A DNA stretch of 64,000 nucleotides. Source: Deltaproteobacteria bacterium (GTDB lineage: Bacteria; Myxococcota_A; UBA796; GCA-2862545). The translations under genes and the position numbers were made by a program. The DNA lies in contig JAFGVK010000181.1 of NCBI GenBank assembly GCA_016938035.1, positions 24,195 through 88,194 of the forward strand. The letters run 5' to 3'. The notes beneath the pieces were generated by a model. That model saw only the letters and a list, made by a program, of their open reading frames with translations, did no database searches and had not been told where the DNA came from. Position 1 is the first letter of the stretch; every line of letters starts with the position of its first letter. Shown here piece by piece: positions 33,960-43,161 of this stretch.

Positions 33960-34847
33960 TCAATCTTCTTCGCCATCTCGTCGCCCGTGGGGGTGAGCCT
34001 CGCGGTAGACCGCCTGCAGGGTCGCCGTGGACACGTGGGTGTAGCGCTGGGTCGTCGTCAGCCTGGAATGCCCGAGCAGCTCCTGGATCCCCCGAAGATC
34101 GGCGCCGCTATCTAGGAGGTGGGTCGCAAACGAGTGGCGCAGGGCGTGGGGGTGCACCCCCGCGACCCCCGCCCTCAGGCCCACCTCGCGCACCAGGCGG
34201 TACATCAGGCGGGAGGAGAGCCGCCCGCCCCGCTGGTTGAGGAACACCGCCCCCCGGGGGTCGGCGCAGACCTGACAGAGGGCGCGCAGCGCCTCCACCG
34301 CGGGCTCCCCCATAGGGACCCTGCGCTCCTTTCCGCCCTTGCCCCGGCGCACGCGAACCATCCCTTCGCCCAGCGACAGGTCCTCCCAGTCCAGCCCCTC
34401 CGCCTCCCCTACCCGGAGCCCCGCCCCATAGAGGATCTCTACGAGGGCGCGAGCCTGCAGCTGGCGCCGGTCCCCTCCGCCGACCACCTCACAGACCTGA
34501 TCCGCCTCCGAGGCAGAGAGCACCCTGGGGAGGTGGCGCCCCACCCTAGGGCTCACCAGACCCTCCGCTACCGCGCTGGCGACCAGCTCCTCGCGCAGCG
34601 CCCAGCGAAAGAGGGTCCTGAGGGCGCTGACATGCCGAGCCACCGTAGCGGGTGACCTGCCCCGGCCCACCTCGAACAGCAGGCGGCGCAGCAGCGGGAG
34701 ATCCACCGAGGTCAGCCCCCGCTCTTCGCGCGCCATGAACGCCTCCAGCGCCTCCACCGTCCGCGCGTAGGCCCTGAGGGTGTGGCCTGACAGCCCGCGC
34801 TCCACCCGCAGGTGCTGGACGAAGGCAGCGGCCCACCCCCCACTCAT
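33960..34847 (-). CDS. xerC: Tyrosine recombinase XerC
   Basis: 295 residues. It resolves chromosome dimers at dif together with XerD. The N-terminal SAM-like core-binding domain (about 1-95; HLRVERGLSGHTLRAYARTVEAL) is followed by the catalytic domain with Arg in LYGAGLRVGE, HALRHSFATHLL, GHSRLTTTQRY and the nucleophilic Tyr in RYTHV. Length is normal for XerC/D. It is the last gene of the rimP-nusA-infB-dprA string; its ATG overlaps the stop of the gene before it (ATGA at 34844-34847). A plasmid or phage integrase is unlikely because no mobile genes surround it. Confidence 0.9.
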   Translation of the reverse strand: MSGGWAAAFVQHLRVERGLSGHTLRAYARTVEALEAFMAREERGLTSVDLPLLRRLLFEVGRGRSPATVARHVSALRTLFRWALREELVASAVAEGLVSPRVGRHLPRVLSASEADQVCEVVGGGDRRQLQARALVEILYGAGLRVGEAEGLDWEDLSLGEGMVRVRRGKGGKERRVPMGEPAVEALRALCQVCADPRGAVFLNQRGGRLSSRLMYRLVREVGLRAGVAGVHPHALRHSFATHLLDSGADLRGIQELLGHSRLTTTQRYTHVSTATLQAVYREAHPHGRRDGEED

Positions 34848-35101
34848 GAGTAGAGAAAGGGCCAGTCCTCGCGCAGCACGCCCTCTTCCTGCAGCGCGCT
34901 GCCGTCGGGTCCGAATACGGTGGCGGCGGACATCTCTCGGACCAGGGCCAGATCGACGATCGTGCCCCCCTCAGTTCCGACCAGATCGGAGACACCGAAC
35001 AGCACCTGGTCCAGGGTGTCGTTGTCGATGTGGCCGTAATCCAGCATGACCTTCAAGTATCTTGAAGCCCTACCGGTAAGCTGTACCCGCAGTGCGCTCA
35101 T
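34844..35101 (-). CDS. Small protein in the smg (DUF494) position
   Basis: 85 residues. Located between dprA and xerC, where many proteobacteria have smg. The middle (ASRYLKVMLDYGHIDNDTLDQVLFGVSDL...VDLALVREMSAATVFG) loosely matches the C-terminal part of Smg (FLxFLEQxGVLTPxxRExVIDRVMAL...LDQLKWVVLMVLF), while the N-terminal half of Smg is missing. Overlaps by four bases at both ends (with dprA and xerC) show a tightly coupled operon. The assignment as a shortened Smg is inference. Confidence 0.65.
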   Translation of the reverse strand: MSALRVQLTGRASRYLKVMLDYGHIDNDTLDQVLFGVSDLVGTEGGTIVDLALVREMSAATVFGPDGSALQEEGVLREDWPFLYS

Positions 35102-36111
35102 GGACGTCTCCAGCCCGGAGCGTAACCCTGCCCCGAGACCCTCACCACCTGCCCCCTGGCCTCAGCCTCCGACAGCCGCCCCAACAGCTCCACCACGGTG
35201 AGCCCTGTGAGGCGCGACACCCTGTCCAGTGAGTGCCCCTCCAGCACCGCCTGGAGCCAGGAGGGCTGGTCCGGCCCCCGCACCCCCAGCAGCTCCTCCA
35301 CGAGCTCCTCAAGATCCACCACCACCCCCGCGCCGTCCGCAAGCAGCCTCAGGCAGCCCGCCGCCTGCGAGGCGCCCAAGGGCCCGGGCACCGCGTACAC
35401 GTCCCTCCCCTGGTCCGCGGCGAACCGGGCGGTGTGCAGCGCGCCGCTCTTGAGCGGGGCCTCCACCACCACCACCGCCTGAGACAGCCCGGCGATCCAT
35501 CGGTTGCGGCGCGGAAAGGTGTAGGGCATCGCCGGCGCCTCATCGGGGAAGACGCTCACTACCGCACCTCCCGCCTCGACGATCGCCCGCCGGAGCCCCC
35601 GGTGGGAGGGGGGCGCGGTGGTCCCCAGGCCGTGCGCCAACACCGCCACAGTCCTCCCGGTCCGGAGCGCCCCCCTGTGCGCCGCGCCGTCGATCCCCCT
35701 GGCCAGACCGCTCACCACCGCGGCGCCCGCCTCACTGAGCAGGCTCCCCAGCCGGGAGGCCACCGACAGGCCGTACCTGGTCGCCTCCCTGGTCCCCACC
35801 ACCGCCAGCGCCGGCAGGTGGAGCACGTCCACCGCGCCCTCCACCACCAGGACCGGCGGGGGCGCGTCGATCTCCCGGAGCAGCGCCGGGTAGCTCGGTG
35901 AAGCCAAGGTGATCACCGTGCCCACCGTCCGCCTGGGCGCGGTGCGGGCCCAGGCTGCGGCCCGAGCCGGTGCCACCCCCAACGCAACCAGCGCCTCGGC
36001 CCCCCCGCGCTCCAGGGACTCCCAGCCACCGGCGCGCTCCGCCGCCCCCAACAGATCCCACTGCCCAGCGTAGTCCTGTGCTCCGGCCCAGAACCCTGTG
36101 ATCTCATCCAT
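35098..36111 (-). CDS. dprA: DNA processing protein DprA
   Basis: 337 residues. It binds incoming single-stranded DNA and loads RecA during natural transformation. The Rossmann-type core is clear: LAVVGTREATRYG, SGLARGIDGAAHRGAL, VLAHGLGTTAPPSHRGL, FPRRNRWIAGLSQAVVVVEAPLKSGALHTARFAADQGRDVYAVPGPL. A C-terminal winged-helix-like segment (about 280-337) follows, as in many DprA. The stop overlaps the next start (35098-35101). Its presence does not prove competence. Confidence 0.93.
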   Translation of the reverse strand: MDEITGFWAGAQDYAGQWDLLGAAERAGGWESLERGGAEALVALGVAPARAAAWARTAPRRTVGTVITLASPSYPALLREIDAPPPVLVVEGAVDVLHLPALAVVGTREATRYGLSVASRLGSLLSEAGAAVVSGLARGIDGAAHRGALRTGRTVAVLAHGLGTTAPPSHRGLRRAIVEAGGAVVSVFPDEAPAMPYTFPRRNRWIAGLSQAVVVVEAPLKSGALHTARFAADQGRDVYAVPGPLGASQAAGCLRLLADGAGVVVDLEELVEELLGVRGPDQPSWLQAVLEGHSLDRVSRLTGLTVVELLGRLSEAEARGQVVRVSGQGYAPGWRRP

Positions 36112-36198
36112 GTCCGCCTCGCCCTTGGAGTCACCTATGCGCTCCAGGAGCCGACGCGCCCACTGCGGGGGGAATCCTTCCTCCCCAACACAGGGCGC

Positions 36199-36840
36199 TC
36201 AGGGGACCCGAAAGACCTCGGCCTCGAACCCCTCCTCCACCGCGCCGGCGGCGACCAGGGTGGCGAGGGCCCTCTTCGCGGCATCCTCACTCCCAAAGGC
36301 CCCGACCCCCGCCCTGCGCCCGGCGACACCGTCCACCAGGACCAGCGCCTGCCACCAGGGCTCTGGCACCACCAGGGAGGCCTGTCGCACCGCCAGCAGC
36401 TCCTCCTCATCCGAGAAGAACCCCAGCGCGACGGCCCAGGGCCCCACAGGGGGCAGATCGTCCAGCGCTCCCTCAGGGCTGTCCTGGAGGCCGGCCTCCA
36501 CCGCGGCCTGGCCGACGGTAGGGGGCACCGCCACCGGGCCTGGGGGCGCCTGCAGCTCAAGCCGCAGCGCGTCGGGATAGGACAGGCCGCTCACCCCGCC
36601 GGTGGGATCCGCGCTGGCCTCAACCCTCGCGAGCAGCTCGACGAGCGACTCCTCCGCCGCGTTGTCGACGAGCGCGACGCGCTCATGCTCACCACCCTCG
36701 CCGCGGGTGCGCTCCCCGACAACAACGCCCGCAGCGAAGCTCCCGCTAAGCGCCACCAGCGCGCCGACTATCGCGGCGTTGAGCTGCCCCCGCGAGAGGA
36801 CCACCTCACGTCGTCCTCGCCGCCGTCCCAGCTCACCCAT
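36199..36840 (-). CDS. SPOR-like domain membrane protein
   Basis: 213 residues. A basic N-terminus (MGELGRRRGRREVVLSRG) leads into one transmembrane helix (LNAAIVGALVALSGSFAAGVVVG). A variable middle follows, and a C-terminal ~75-residue domain (GPWAVALGFFSDEEELLAVRQASLVVP...RRAGVGAFGSEDAAKRALATLVAAGAVEEGFEAEVFRV) shaped like SPOR, the septal peptidoglycan-binding fold. The similarity is moderate. ATG 36840 has AGGGGTGG upstream; GTG 36876, just after the infB stop, is the alternative. It sits between infB and dprA. Confidence 0.65.
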   Translation of the reverse strand: MGELGRRRGRREVVLSRGQLNAAIVGALVALSGSFAAGVVVGERTRGEGGEHERVALVDNAAEESLVELLARVEASADPTGGVSGLSYPDALRLELQAPPGPVAVPPTVGQAAVEAGLQDSPEGALDDLPPVGPWAVALGFFSDEEELLAVRQASLVVPEPWWQALVLVDGVAGRRAGVGAFGSEDAAKRALATLVAAGAVEEGFEAEVFRVP

Positions 36841-36879
36841 CCGTCCACCCCTGCCAGACCCCACGGGGGGCGCCACCGC

Positions 36880-39678
36880 CTAGGCGGTGGTCACCTCTTC
36901 CATGGTGTAGGTCTCGAAGATATCGCCTTCCTGCAGATCGTTGAAGCCCTCAAAGCGCACACCGCACTCGTAGCCATCAGCGACCTCGCGGACATCGTCC
37001 TTGAAGCGCTTCAAGGTGGCGATGCGCCCCTCCCAGACCTGGCGCCCGCCGCGCAGCACCCGCGCGGTGTGGTTTCGCCCGATCTTGCCGTCCTTGACGA
37101 AGCAACCGGCGATGGTCCCGACCTTGGAGATGACAAAGATCGCCCGGACCTCCGCGCTCCCGTGGCGGACCTCCTCGAGGTCTGGGTCCAGCAGGCTGAC
37201 CAGGCGACGCCGAACGTCGTCGAGCAGGGTGTAGATGACCGAGTAGAGCTGCGGCTCGATCCCGAACCGGTCGCAGGCAGTCCTGGCCTTGGCGTCGACG
37301 CGGACGTTGAAGCCCACCAGCATGGCGTCGTTGGCGCCCACCAGCGTGACGTCAGACTCAGAGATGTTGCCGACTCCGGCGTGGAGGATGCGGATCTCGG
37401 TCCCATCGACCTGGAGCCCCTGCACCGCGGCCCGCACTGCCTCCAGCGAGCCGTTGACGTCGGCCTTGATGAGGACGTTGAGCGTGACGCGCTCCTCCTG
37501 TCCCGCCGCCGCGAAGATGTCCTCCATGGTCCGCCGCTTGGCGGGACCAAAGGCCTCATCGCGCTTCTGCTGAGTGCGGTGATCGACGAGGGTGCGCGCG
37601 TTCTTCTCGTTCTCGACCACCGCCATCACGTCGCCCGCGTCCGGCAGCTCGCCGAGCCCGACGATGGACACTGGGACCGAGGGACCAGCGACCTTGAGGC
37701 GCTTCCCCCGGAAGTCGGTCATCGCGCGGACCTTGCCGTAGGTGGTGCCGATCACGACGTGATCGCCGAGCTTCAGGGTGCCGTTCTGCACCAGCACGGT
37801 GGCCACTGCGCCCCTGCCCCGCTCCATCTGGCTCTCGATGACGAGGCCCTCGGCGTGCCTGTCCTCGTTGGCGGTGAGATCGAGGATCTCTGCCTGGAGG
37901 AGGATGGCCTCGAGGATGTCCTCGATGCCGAGGCGCTTCAGCGCGGAGATTTCGCAGAACTGCGTCTCACCGCCCCAGTCCTCTGCCAGCAGCCCGCGCT
38001 CGCTGAGCCGCTGCTTGATGGGGTCGGACTTGACGCCCGGCTTGTCCATCTTGTTGACCGCGACGATGATGGGCACCCCAGCGGCCTTCGCGTGGGCGAT
38101 GGCCTCCTCAGTCTGGGGCTGCACGCCGTCGTCGGCGGCGACCACCAGGATGACGATGTCCGTGGCCTGGGCACCGCGAGCTCGCATCGACGTGAACGCC
38201 GCGTGGCCCGGGGTGTCGATGAAGGTGATGGTCTGACCTTCGTGGTCTACCTGGTAGGCGCCGATGTGCTGCGTGATCCCGCCCGCCTCACCCTTCGCCA
38301 CGTTGGCGTCGCGGATCGCGTCGAGCAGCGTGGTCTTGCCGTGATCGACGTGCCCCATGATGGTGACGATGGGCGCCCGGGGCACGCGGTTGTCCTCCTC
38401 CTCGACCACCGAGACGTGCTGGAGGAATTTGTCCTCCTGGAACCCGACGTTCTCCACCTCGTAGTCGAACTCCGAGGCCACCACTGCTGCGGTCTCGACA
38501 TCGAGCATGTCGTTGACCTTGACCATCATCCCCATCTTCATCAGCACCTTGAGGATCACGGGGGCCTTGAGCCCGAGCTCGTGAGACAGCTGCGAGACAG
38601 AGATCAGGTTGTCCACCCGCACCTTGCGCTTAGCCGCCTTGGGCGCGACCGTGGACCCACCCCCGACCCCCTTCTTCAGGGAGCGAGGCGGCTTGGTGAG
38701 AGCGACCGGCGTGGTGGCCCGCTTTCCCCTGCCGCGGCGGGCATTGCGACGATCGTCGCCCTGCCCGACGGTCTCTGCCTGACGCCGGCCCCTGGGCGCA
38801 GCGGGCGCAGCGGGACCTGCCGGCCCCGCCGGAGCCGCCGGGGTCCTGCGACCCGCGGTCTCCTGAGCCACGCGGTTCCCGCGCGGGTTGCTGGGGTCAT
38901 AGCCAGGCGGTAGCGCGACGACGGCCTTTCCGTAGCCCTGGAACCTGGGCGTCTCGGGGAGCACCCCGCGCTCAGGGGAGGCGGCCCGCTCAGGGCTCTT
39001 CTCGGGGGCCTTCTCCCGGGCGGGCTGGCGCTCACGAGGAGGCGCGGCGGGACGAGCCGCGGCGGGACGAGCCGCGGCGGGACGAGCCGCGGCGGTTGGG
39101 GGCGCAGGAGCCTCCACCGGCGCCGTGACCTCCACCGGCGCGGCAGCCACAGGGACCTCCGGGACACGCACCGGCGCCTCCACCGCAGGAGCCTCCACCG
39201 CAGGAGCCTCCACCGCAGGAGCCTCCACCGCAGGAGGCTCGGCCTTGGCCGGCGGTACGGGCGCCGCTACCGGCACGGGGGCAGCCTCGACAACCACCTG
39301 TGGGGGCGCGGGGGCCGCTGGCACCTGCGGCGCCTCTGGGGCGGGCGCTGCCGCGACGTCTGGCGGCTCAGTCGCTATGGGAGCCGCCACCGAAGCCTCA
39401 ACGACGACCTGAACCGGCTCCGGAAGCGTCGCCTCCACCGCGGCCCTGCGGCCCCGGGCCACCGGCGCCGCCGCAGCATCTGCGGCGGTCTCGGTCTCGT
39501 CCGCGCCGCCATCAAGATCGTCCTTCTTGCGCCTGCGAACCACACGCGAGCTCACCCGCGTCTGCTGTGCCCCTTTGCCACCTGGATCGGCGACGGGAGT
39601 CTCCGCACGCCCGCGACGGGAACCGTCACCGGACTTGTTTGCGGAAAACAGCTTCTCCTGAATGTCCTTCGTCGACAT
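36880..39678 (-). CDS. infB: Translation initiation factor IF-2
   Basis: 932 residues. GTPase that places initiator tRNA on the 30S subunit. The N-terminal ~370 residues are Ala/Pro/Glu/Val-rich and repetitive; an IF2-N motif (RVDNLISVSQLSHELGLKAPVILKVLMKMG) precedes the G domain, with G1 GHVDHGKTT (about 440), DTPGHAAF (G3), NKMD (G4, about 545) and SALK (G5). Beta-barrel domain II and the C-terminal domains are complete. ATG 39678 (MSTKDIQEKLFSANKSG) with an AAAGGGAA upstream is chosen over an earlier in-frame start. Part of rimP-nusA-ylxR-infB. Confidence 0.96.
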   Translation of the reverse strand: MSTKDIQEKLFSANKSGDGSRRGRAETPVADPGGKGAQQTRVSSRVVRRRKKDDLDGGADETETAADAAAAPVARGRRAAVEATLPEPVQVVVEASVAAPIATEPPDVAAAPAPEAPQVPAAPAPPQVVVEAAPVPVAAPVPPAKAEPPAVEAPAVEAPAVEAPAVEAPVRVPEVPVAAAPVEVTAPVEAPAPPTAAARPAAARPAAARPAAPPRERQPAREKAPEKSPERAASPERGVLPETPRFQGYGKAVVALPPGYDPSNPRGNRVAQETAGRRTPAAPAGPAGPAAPAAPRGRRQAETVGQGDDRRNARRGRGKRATTPVALTKPPRSLKKGVGGGSTVAPKAAKRKVRVDNLISVSQLSHELGLKAPVILKVLMKMGMMVKVNDMLDVETAAVVASEFDYEVENVGFQEDKFLQHVSVVEEEDNRVPRAPIVTIMGHVDHGKTTLLDAIRDANVAKGEAGGITQHIGAYQVDHEGQTITFIDTPGHAAFTSMRARGAQATDIVILVVAADDGVQPQTEEAIAHAKAAGVPIIVAVNKMDKPGVKSDPIKQRLSERGLLAEDWGGETQFCEISALKRLGIEDILEAILLQAEILDLTANEDRHAEGLVIESQMERGRGAVATVLVQNGTLKLGDHVVIGTTYGKVRAMTDFRGKRLKVAGPSVPVSIVGLGELPDAGDVMAVVENEKNARTLVDHRTQQKRDEAFGPAKRRTMEDIFAAAGQEERVTLNVLIKADVNGSLEAVRAAVQGLQVDGTEIRILHAGVGNISESDVTLVGANDAMLVGFNVRVDAKARTACDRFGIEPQLYSVIYTLLDDVRRRLVSLLDPDLEEVRHGSAEVRAIFVISKVGTIAGCFVKDGKIGRNHTARVLRGGRQVWEGRIATLKRFKDDVREVADGYECGVRFEGFNDLQEGDIFETYTMEEVTTA
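39050..39095. repeat. 15-bp tandem repeats inside infB
   Basis: Three tandem 15-bp units encode Ala-Ala-Arg-Pro-Ala repeats in the disordered N-terminal region of IF-2. In-frame, so length variation is tolerated. Confidence 0.7.
39178..39238. repeat. 15-bp tandem repeats inside infB
   Basis: Four nearly identical tandem 15-bp units encode repeated Pro-Ala-Val-Glu-Ala in the N-terminal region of IF-2. Coding microsatellite-type repeat, not an array with spacers. Confidence 0.8.
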
Positions 39679-39801
39679 GAATTCCCTTTCGGATCCCGTG
39701 AGGGACGCCGCTAAGCTACCCAGCGCTACGACCCAGTCGTCCAGCGCCGGGCCTCCATCCACCCGCGGATCGCGGGCTCCTGTGATTGCAGGCGAGCCTT
39801 T

Positions 39802-40371
39802 CTAACCCAGGTTTCCGATTCGGCGCAACTGCCGCAGCAGAGAGCGCGTCGCATCGGTCCGGATGACGCCCACCGCAGCGAACAGTCCCCGACCCAACCG
39901 AGCCCCCAGCTCGTCCTTTCCAACCTCTAGCGTCACAAAAATCACATGAGGGGGGGCGTGCTCGCGCAGCCCCTCCACCGTCCGAGGCGCTGCGTCCTTG
40001 GCCAGGGCGATAGCCGCCACCTCGCCGCGGTCCAGGGCCTTCGCGAGGCGCTCCTGCCCCACCACCAGCCTCCCAGCCGCTGCCGAGAGGGAGATCCCAT
40101 CCAGCACCTGTCGGTGCAGCGCATCCAGGATCAACACCCGCAACGGCTCACTGGGGAGGAGCGGCTGCTTCAGCCCACGGGAGATCGCCCCCTTCCTCCG
40201 CTCCAGCTCCTGCACGCAGGCGAGCGAGTCATGGACCCAGACCCCCCTGCCGGGGAGACGCCCCTTCAGGTCCACGGTGAGCTGCCCCCCCGGGCTAGCG
40301 ACTAGCCGGAGCAGGTCCTCGCGGGGAGCGGACTCCCTGCAGGCCAGGCAGGTGCGGAGGGGCTCTGGCAC
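39802..40371 (-). CDS. YlxR-L7Ae fusion (RNA-binding)
   Basis: 189 residues. Residues about 1-85 are YlxR/DUF448 (RTCLACRESAPREDLLRLVASPGG, GRGVWVHDSLACVQEL). Residues about 95-189 are an L7Ae/L30e/YlxQ-type kink-turn-binding domain (GRLVVGQERLAKALDRGEVAAIALAKDAAP). In Bacillus ylxR and ylxQ are separate neighbours between nusA and infB; here they are one protein in the same position. The stop of nusA and this start are directly adjacent. YlxR has been reported as an RNase P-modulating or regulatory protein; the function here is inferred. Confidence 0.88.
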   Translation of the reverse strand: MPEPLRTCLACRESAPREDLLRLVASPGGQLTVDLKGRLPGRGVWVHDSLACVQELERRKGAISRGLKQPLLPSEPLRVLILDALHRQVLDGISLSAAAGRLVVGQERLAKALDRGEVAAIALAKDAAPRTVEGLREHAPPHVIFVTLEVGKDELGARLGRGLFAAVGVIRTDATRSLLRQLRRIGNLG

Positions 40372-41652
40372 TCAGTCCTCCGAGCCCTGACGGGCCTCCG
40401 CCTCTTCCATAATCAGCTGACCCACCACCACGTCCGCCGCCTTGATGACGTCCGTAGCGAAGCCCTGATCCACCTCGAGGATCTCCATCACGTCGGCGAG
40501 ATCCGAGTCCGCGAGCTCCTGGGCGCTCTGGAAGCCGGACCGCACCAGCAGCTCCACCATCTCCTCGTCGAGCACCGAGACGCGCATCAGCTCGTCGTGC
40601 GCCTGCACCAGCAGGCCCTGGTGCTTGGACTCGGAGAAGATGTCGATCCTCCACCCCGTGAGCTGCGCGGCGAGGCGCACGTTCTGGCCGCGGCGACCGA
40701 TCGCCTTGGCGAGGTGATCGTCGGGGACCACCAGCTCCATGGTGTGGGTGGTGTCGTTGATGTACACCCGGTTCACCTGCGCAGGCGCGATGGCGTAGAC
40801 GATGAAGCGCGCGGGCTCCGCGTCCCAGGGGATGATGTCGATGGCCTCTCCCCGCAGCTCTGCCACCACCGCCTGAACGCGCGAGCCCTTGAGGCCCACG
40901 CAGGCGCCCACCGGATCGACGTCAGAGTCCGTGGAGGACACCGCGATCTTGGACCTGTGGCCGGGCTCGCGGGCGCTCGCCTCGATGCGGACCACGCCCT
41001 CGTAGATCTCGGGGACTTCGAGCTCAAAGAGCTTCATCAGCAGCCCAGGGTGGGTGCGGGAGAGCACAACCTGGGGCTGACGGGTGGCCCTGGTGATGTC
41101 GAGCACGTAGGCCTGGATCCTGTCGCCAGGGCGATAGGTCTCGGTAGCCACCTGCTCCCTGCGGGGAAGGATCGCCTCGGCCCGGTTCAGGTCAACGATG
41201 ATGTTGCCCTTCTCGAAGCGGCGCACGATCCCGGAGATCAGCTCGCCCTTCCGGTCCTTGAACTCGTTGAAGGTCAGCTCGCGCTCCGCGTCGCGCAACT
41301 TCTGGATGATCACCTGCTTAGCGGTCTGGGCGGCGATGCGACCGAAGGTGGACACGTCCATGATGATGCCGAGGGAGTCACCGACCTCGCACTCGGGATC
41401 CAGCTCCCGCCCCTCCTCGATGTCGATCTCGAGGTCTTCGTCCTCGATCTCGTCTACGACGGTGCGAAACTCAAAGATCTCCACCTCGCCCAGGTCCGGG
41501 TTGTACTGGGCCTCGATATCGCGGCTCATCCCGTACCGCCGTCGCGCGGCGGCCTCCATGGCGCTCTCCAGAATCTCCACCACGACGTCGCGAGGGATGT
41601 TCTTTTCGCGCTGGATGGAATCGATGAGGGTCTCGATTTCACTGATCATCAT
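40372..41652 (-). CDS. nusA: Transcription termination/antitermination protein NusA
   Basis: 426 residues. The RNA polymerase-binding N-terminal domain (about 1-125), S1 domain (about 130-200; [20 protein letters not shown]) and two KH domains ([58 protein letters not shown]) are intact. A short acidic tail (to ~426) includes a helix-hairpin-helix-like stretch ([24 protein letters not shown]). ATG 41652 has AGGAG 7 bases upstream. It overlaps rimP by 14 bases. Confidence 0.96.
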   Translation of the reverse strand: MMISEIETLIDSIQREKNIPRDVVVEILESAMEAAARRRYGMSRDIEAQYNPDLGEVEIFEFRTVVDEIEDEDLEIDIEEGRELDPECEVGDSLGIIMDVSTFGRIAAQTAKQVIIQKLRDAERELTFNEFKDRKGELISGIVRRFEKGNIIVDLNRAEAILPRREQVATETYRPGDRIQAYVLDITRATRQPQVVLSRTHPGLLMKLFELEVPEIYEGVVRIEASAREPGHRSKIAVSSTDSDVDPVGACVGLKGSRVQAVVAELRGEAIDIIPWDAEPARFIVYAIAPAQVNRVYINDTTHTMELVVPDDHLAKAIGRRGQNVRLAAQLTGWRIDIFSESKHQGLLVQAHDELMRVSVLDEEMVELLVRSGFQSAQELADSDLADVMEILEVDQGFATDVIKAADVVVGQLIMEEAEARQGSED

Positions 41653-42154
41653 GGTCAATCTCCTGAACCTGAGCGCCGGAGAGGGCCGCGAACTCGTCGA
41701 GGTCCAACACCAGTCGAGCCTGCTCGATGTCCTCGAGCATGAGAGAGAACTCCTCGCCGTCCACCTCGATGCGGACCTCATCCCCCTCCACGCCCTTGAG
41801 CGTGCCCGTGTACCTGCGGCGGGGAGGGCCGGGCACCAGCCGGATCTTGGCCCTGTAGCCAGCGAAGCGCTGGAAGTCCGCCATGCGCTGGAGGGGTCGC
41901 TCCATGCCCGGGCTGCTCACCTCCAGGCGATAGGCGCCGGAGATGGGATCGGCCTCGTCGAGCAGCGGCGAGATGTGGTGGGTCACGTCCGCGCAGTCTC
42001 CCGCGCTCACGCCCTCTGGCCCGTCAATGCTGACCCGGAGCGTGCCCCCCTGGGGGCCGCCGAGCCACTCGACCGCGACCAGCTCGAAGCCCATCCGCTC
42101 AACGGTGGCCTCGATGAGGGTGCGAATTTTTACAGCGAGACTGTTTGCTTGCAT
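41639..42154 (-). CDS. rimP: Ribosome maturation factor RimP
   Basis: 171 residues, needed for 30S assembly. The N-terminal domain contains [90 protein letters not shown], the canonical family signature. The C-terminal Sm-like barrel ([24 protein letters not shown]) follows. First gene of the rimP-nusA-infB operon; a terminator-like hairpin lies just upstream. Confidence 0.94.
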   Translation of the reverse strand: MQANSLAVKIRTLIEATVERMGFELVAVEWLGGPQGGTLRVSIDGPEGVSAGDCADVTHHISPLLDEADPISGAYRLEVSSPGMERPLQRMADFQRFAGYRAKIRLVPGPPRRRYTGTLKGVEGDEVRIEVDGEEFSLMLEDIEQARLVLDLDEFAALSGAQVQEIDHDDQ

Positions 42155-42172
42155 GGGCCTGCACCGAGAGAC

Positions 42173-42201
42173 AAAAAAAGGGACCGGCCCAATTCGGACC
42201 G
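42173..42201 (-). terminator. Intrinsic terminator or attenuator between cpoB and rimP
   Basis: On the minus strand a 6-bp stem with one G-U pair and a 5-base loop (42185-42201) is followed by GTCCC and a run of seven T (42173-42179). It ends 67-95 bases after the cpoB stop, so it may terminate pal-cpoB. It also lies between a putative promoter (42234-42261) and the rimP ATG (42154), so it could act as a leader attenuator of the nusA operon. Confidence 0.55.
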
Positions 42202-42233
42202 CTCCCGTGAGAGTGAACGACGGTAGAGAATGC

Positions 42234-42261
42234 CTGTTAACGACTTTCCTCTCCCGGTCAA
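42234..42261 (-). promoter_or_regulatory. Candidate promoter of the rimP-nusA operon
   Basis: Minus strand TTGACC (42256-42261) and TAACAG (42234-42239) with a 16-bp spacer, about 80 bases before the rimP start and just after the cpoB stop. Confidence 0.35.
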
Positions 42262-42267
42262 GGGCCG

Positions 42268-43161
42268 CTAGAGCTCCTGCAGCGCCTTGCGCGCGTCCTT
42301 GGCCGCATCGGACCGCGGGAAGAGCCTCACCAGCTCATCGTAGAAGAGCCTCGCGGCTGCGGCGTCACCCATCTTCTGGAAGCACTCGCCCTGTCGATAC
42401 ATCGACCACGGAGCCCAGGTGCTCTCCCTGTGGTTGTCCAGCACCCCCTGGAAGGCGATCGCGGCCTTCTGCCAGGACTCATCGTTGAACCAGGTCTCGG
42501 CGAGCCGGTAGCGGACCTCGTCCAATCCCTCCTCGCCGGTGTGGGTGGCGATGGCCTTCTCAAACACCGCCCGGGCGACCGCCTGGCGCCCAGCCCGCAT
42601 ATGCTCGATGCCCAGCTCCAGGTAGCCGGCGAGGTCCTCTGGCGGCTCCACCTGCGCGGGTGGCTCAACCTGCGGCTCCTCCGCGCCGTCCGTCTCGCTG
42701 ACATCGCTCTCGCCGGGCTCCTCTGGGAGTATCCCTAGCTCCTCGTCCGTGGGAGGGGGCGGGGGCTTCACCCCCAAGAACTTCTCAAGCTGCTCCAGCC
42801 GCCGCTCCGCGTGGAGCATCCGGCGCTCCGAGTCGAGCTGCAGCAGCCCGAGCTCCTCCCGCAGCGCGTCGAGGCCGTGCTGGAGCACCTCGATGTCACC
42901 GCGCATCTGCCGGACAGCCTCGTTGACCTGCTCGATGTTCTCAAGCTGCTGGGACTCCACCTGCCCCCTGACCCGGATCCACTCCTCAGCCTGGGCCAGC
43001 CGCGCCTCAGTGTCGCCGAGTGACTCCTCCAGCTGCGCGACCCGCATACTCGCCACCACCACCCGGCGGTCGTACTCCGCAGTCGCCGAGGGGTTGTGCA
43101 CCGGGAGGCACCCGCCCAGGCTCACAGCGATCAGCAGGGTCCAGCGACTAATTCGACACAT
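42268..43161 (-). CDS. cpoB: CpoB/YbgF-like envelope lipoprotein
   Basis: 297 residues. MCRISRWTLLIAVSLGGC is a signal peptide with an LGGC lipobox (enteric CpoB is soluble; lipidated relatives exist). Residues about 30-145 form a coiled coil (MRVAQLEESLGDTEARLAQAEEWIRV...VNEAVRQMRGDIEVLQHGLDALREEL). A Pro/Glu-rich linker and C-terminal TPRs (AVARAVFEKAIATH, AAIAFQGVLDNHREST, AARLFYDELVRLFPRSDAAKDARKAL) follow, the layout of the Tol-Pal-associated YbgF/CpoB family that coordinates outer-membrane constriction with PBP1b. ATG 43161 lies inside the end of the pal-like gene (14-base overlap). Confidence 0.82.
   Translation of the reverse strand: MCRISRWTLLIAVSLGGCLPVHNPSATAEYDRRVVVASMRVAQLEESLGDTEARLAQAEEWIRVRGQVESQQLENIEQVNEAVRQMRGDIEVLQHGLDALREELGLLQLDSERRMLHAERRLEQLEKFLGVKPPPPPTDEELGILPEEPGESDVSETDGAEEPQVEPPAQVEPPEDLAGYLELGIEHMRAGRQAVARAVFEKAIATHTGEEGLDEVRYRLAETWFNDESWQKAAIAFQGVLDNHRESTWAPWSMYRQGECFQKMGDAAAARLFYDELVRLFPRSDAAKDARKALQEL

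Noticed and set aside
33960..34847. Tyrosine recombinase next to tRNA genes as the integrase of an integrated element
   Set aside because: It is operon-coupled to dprA and infB, has XerC length and motifs, and no attachment-site repeat or mobile cargo is visible.
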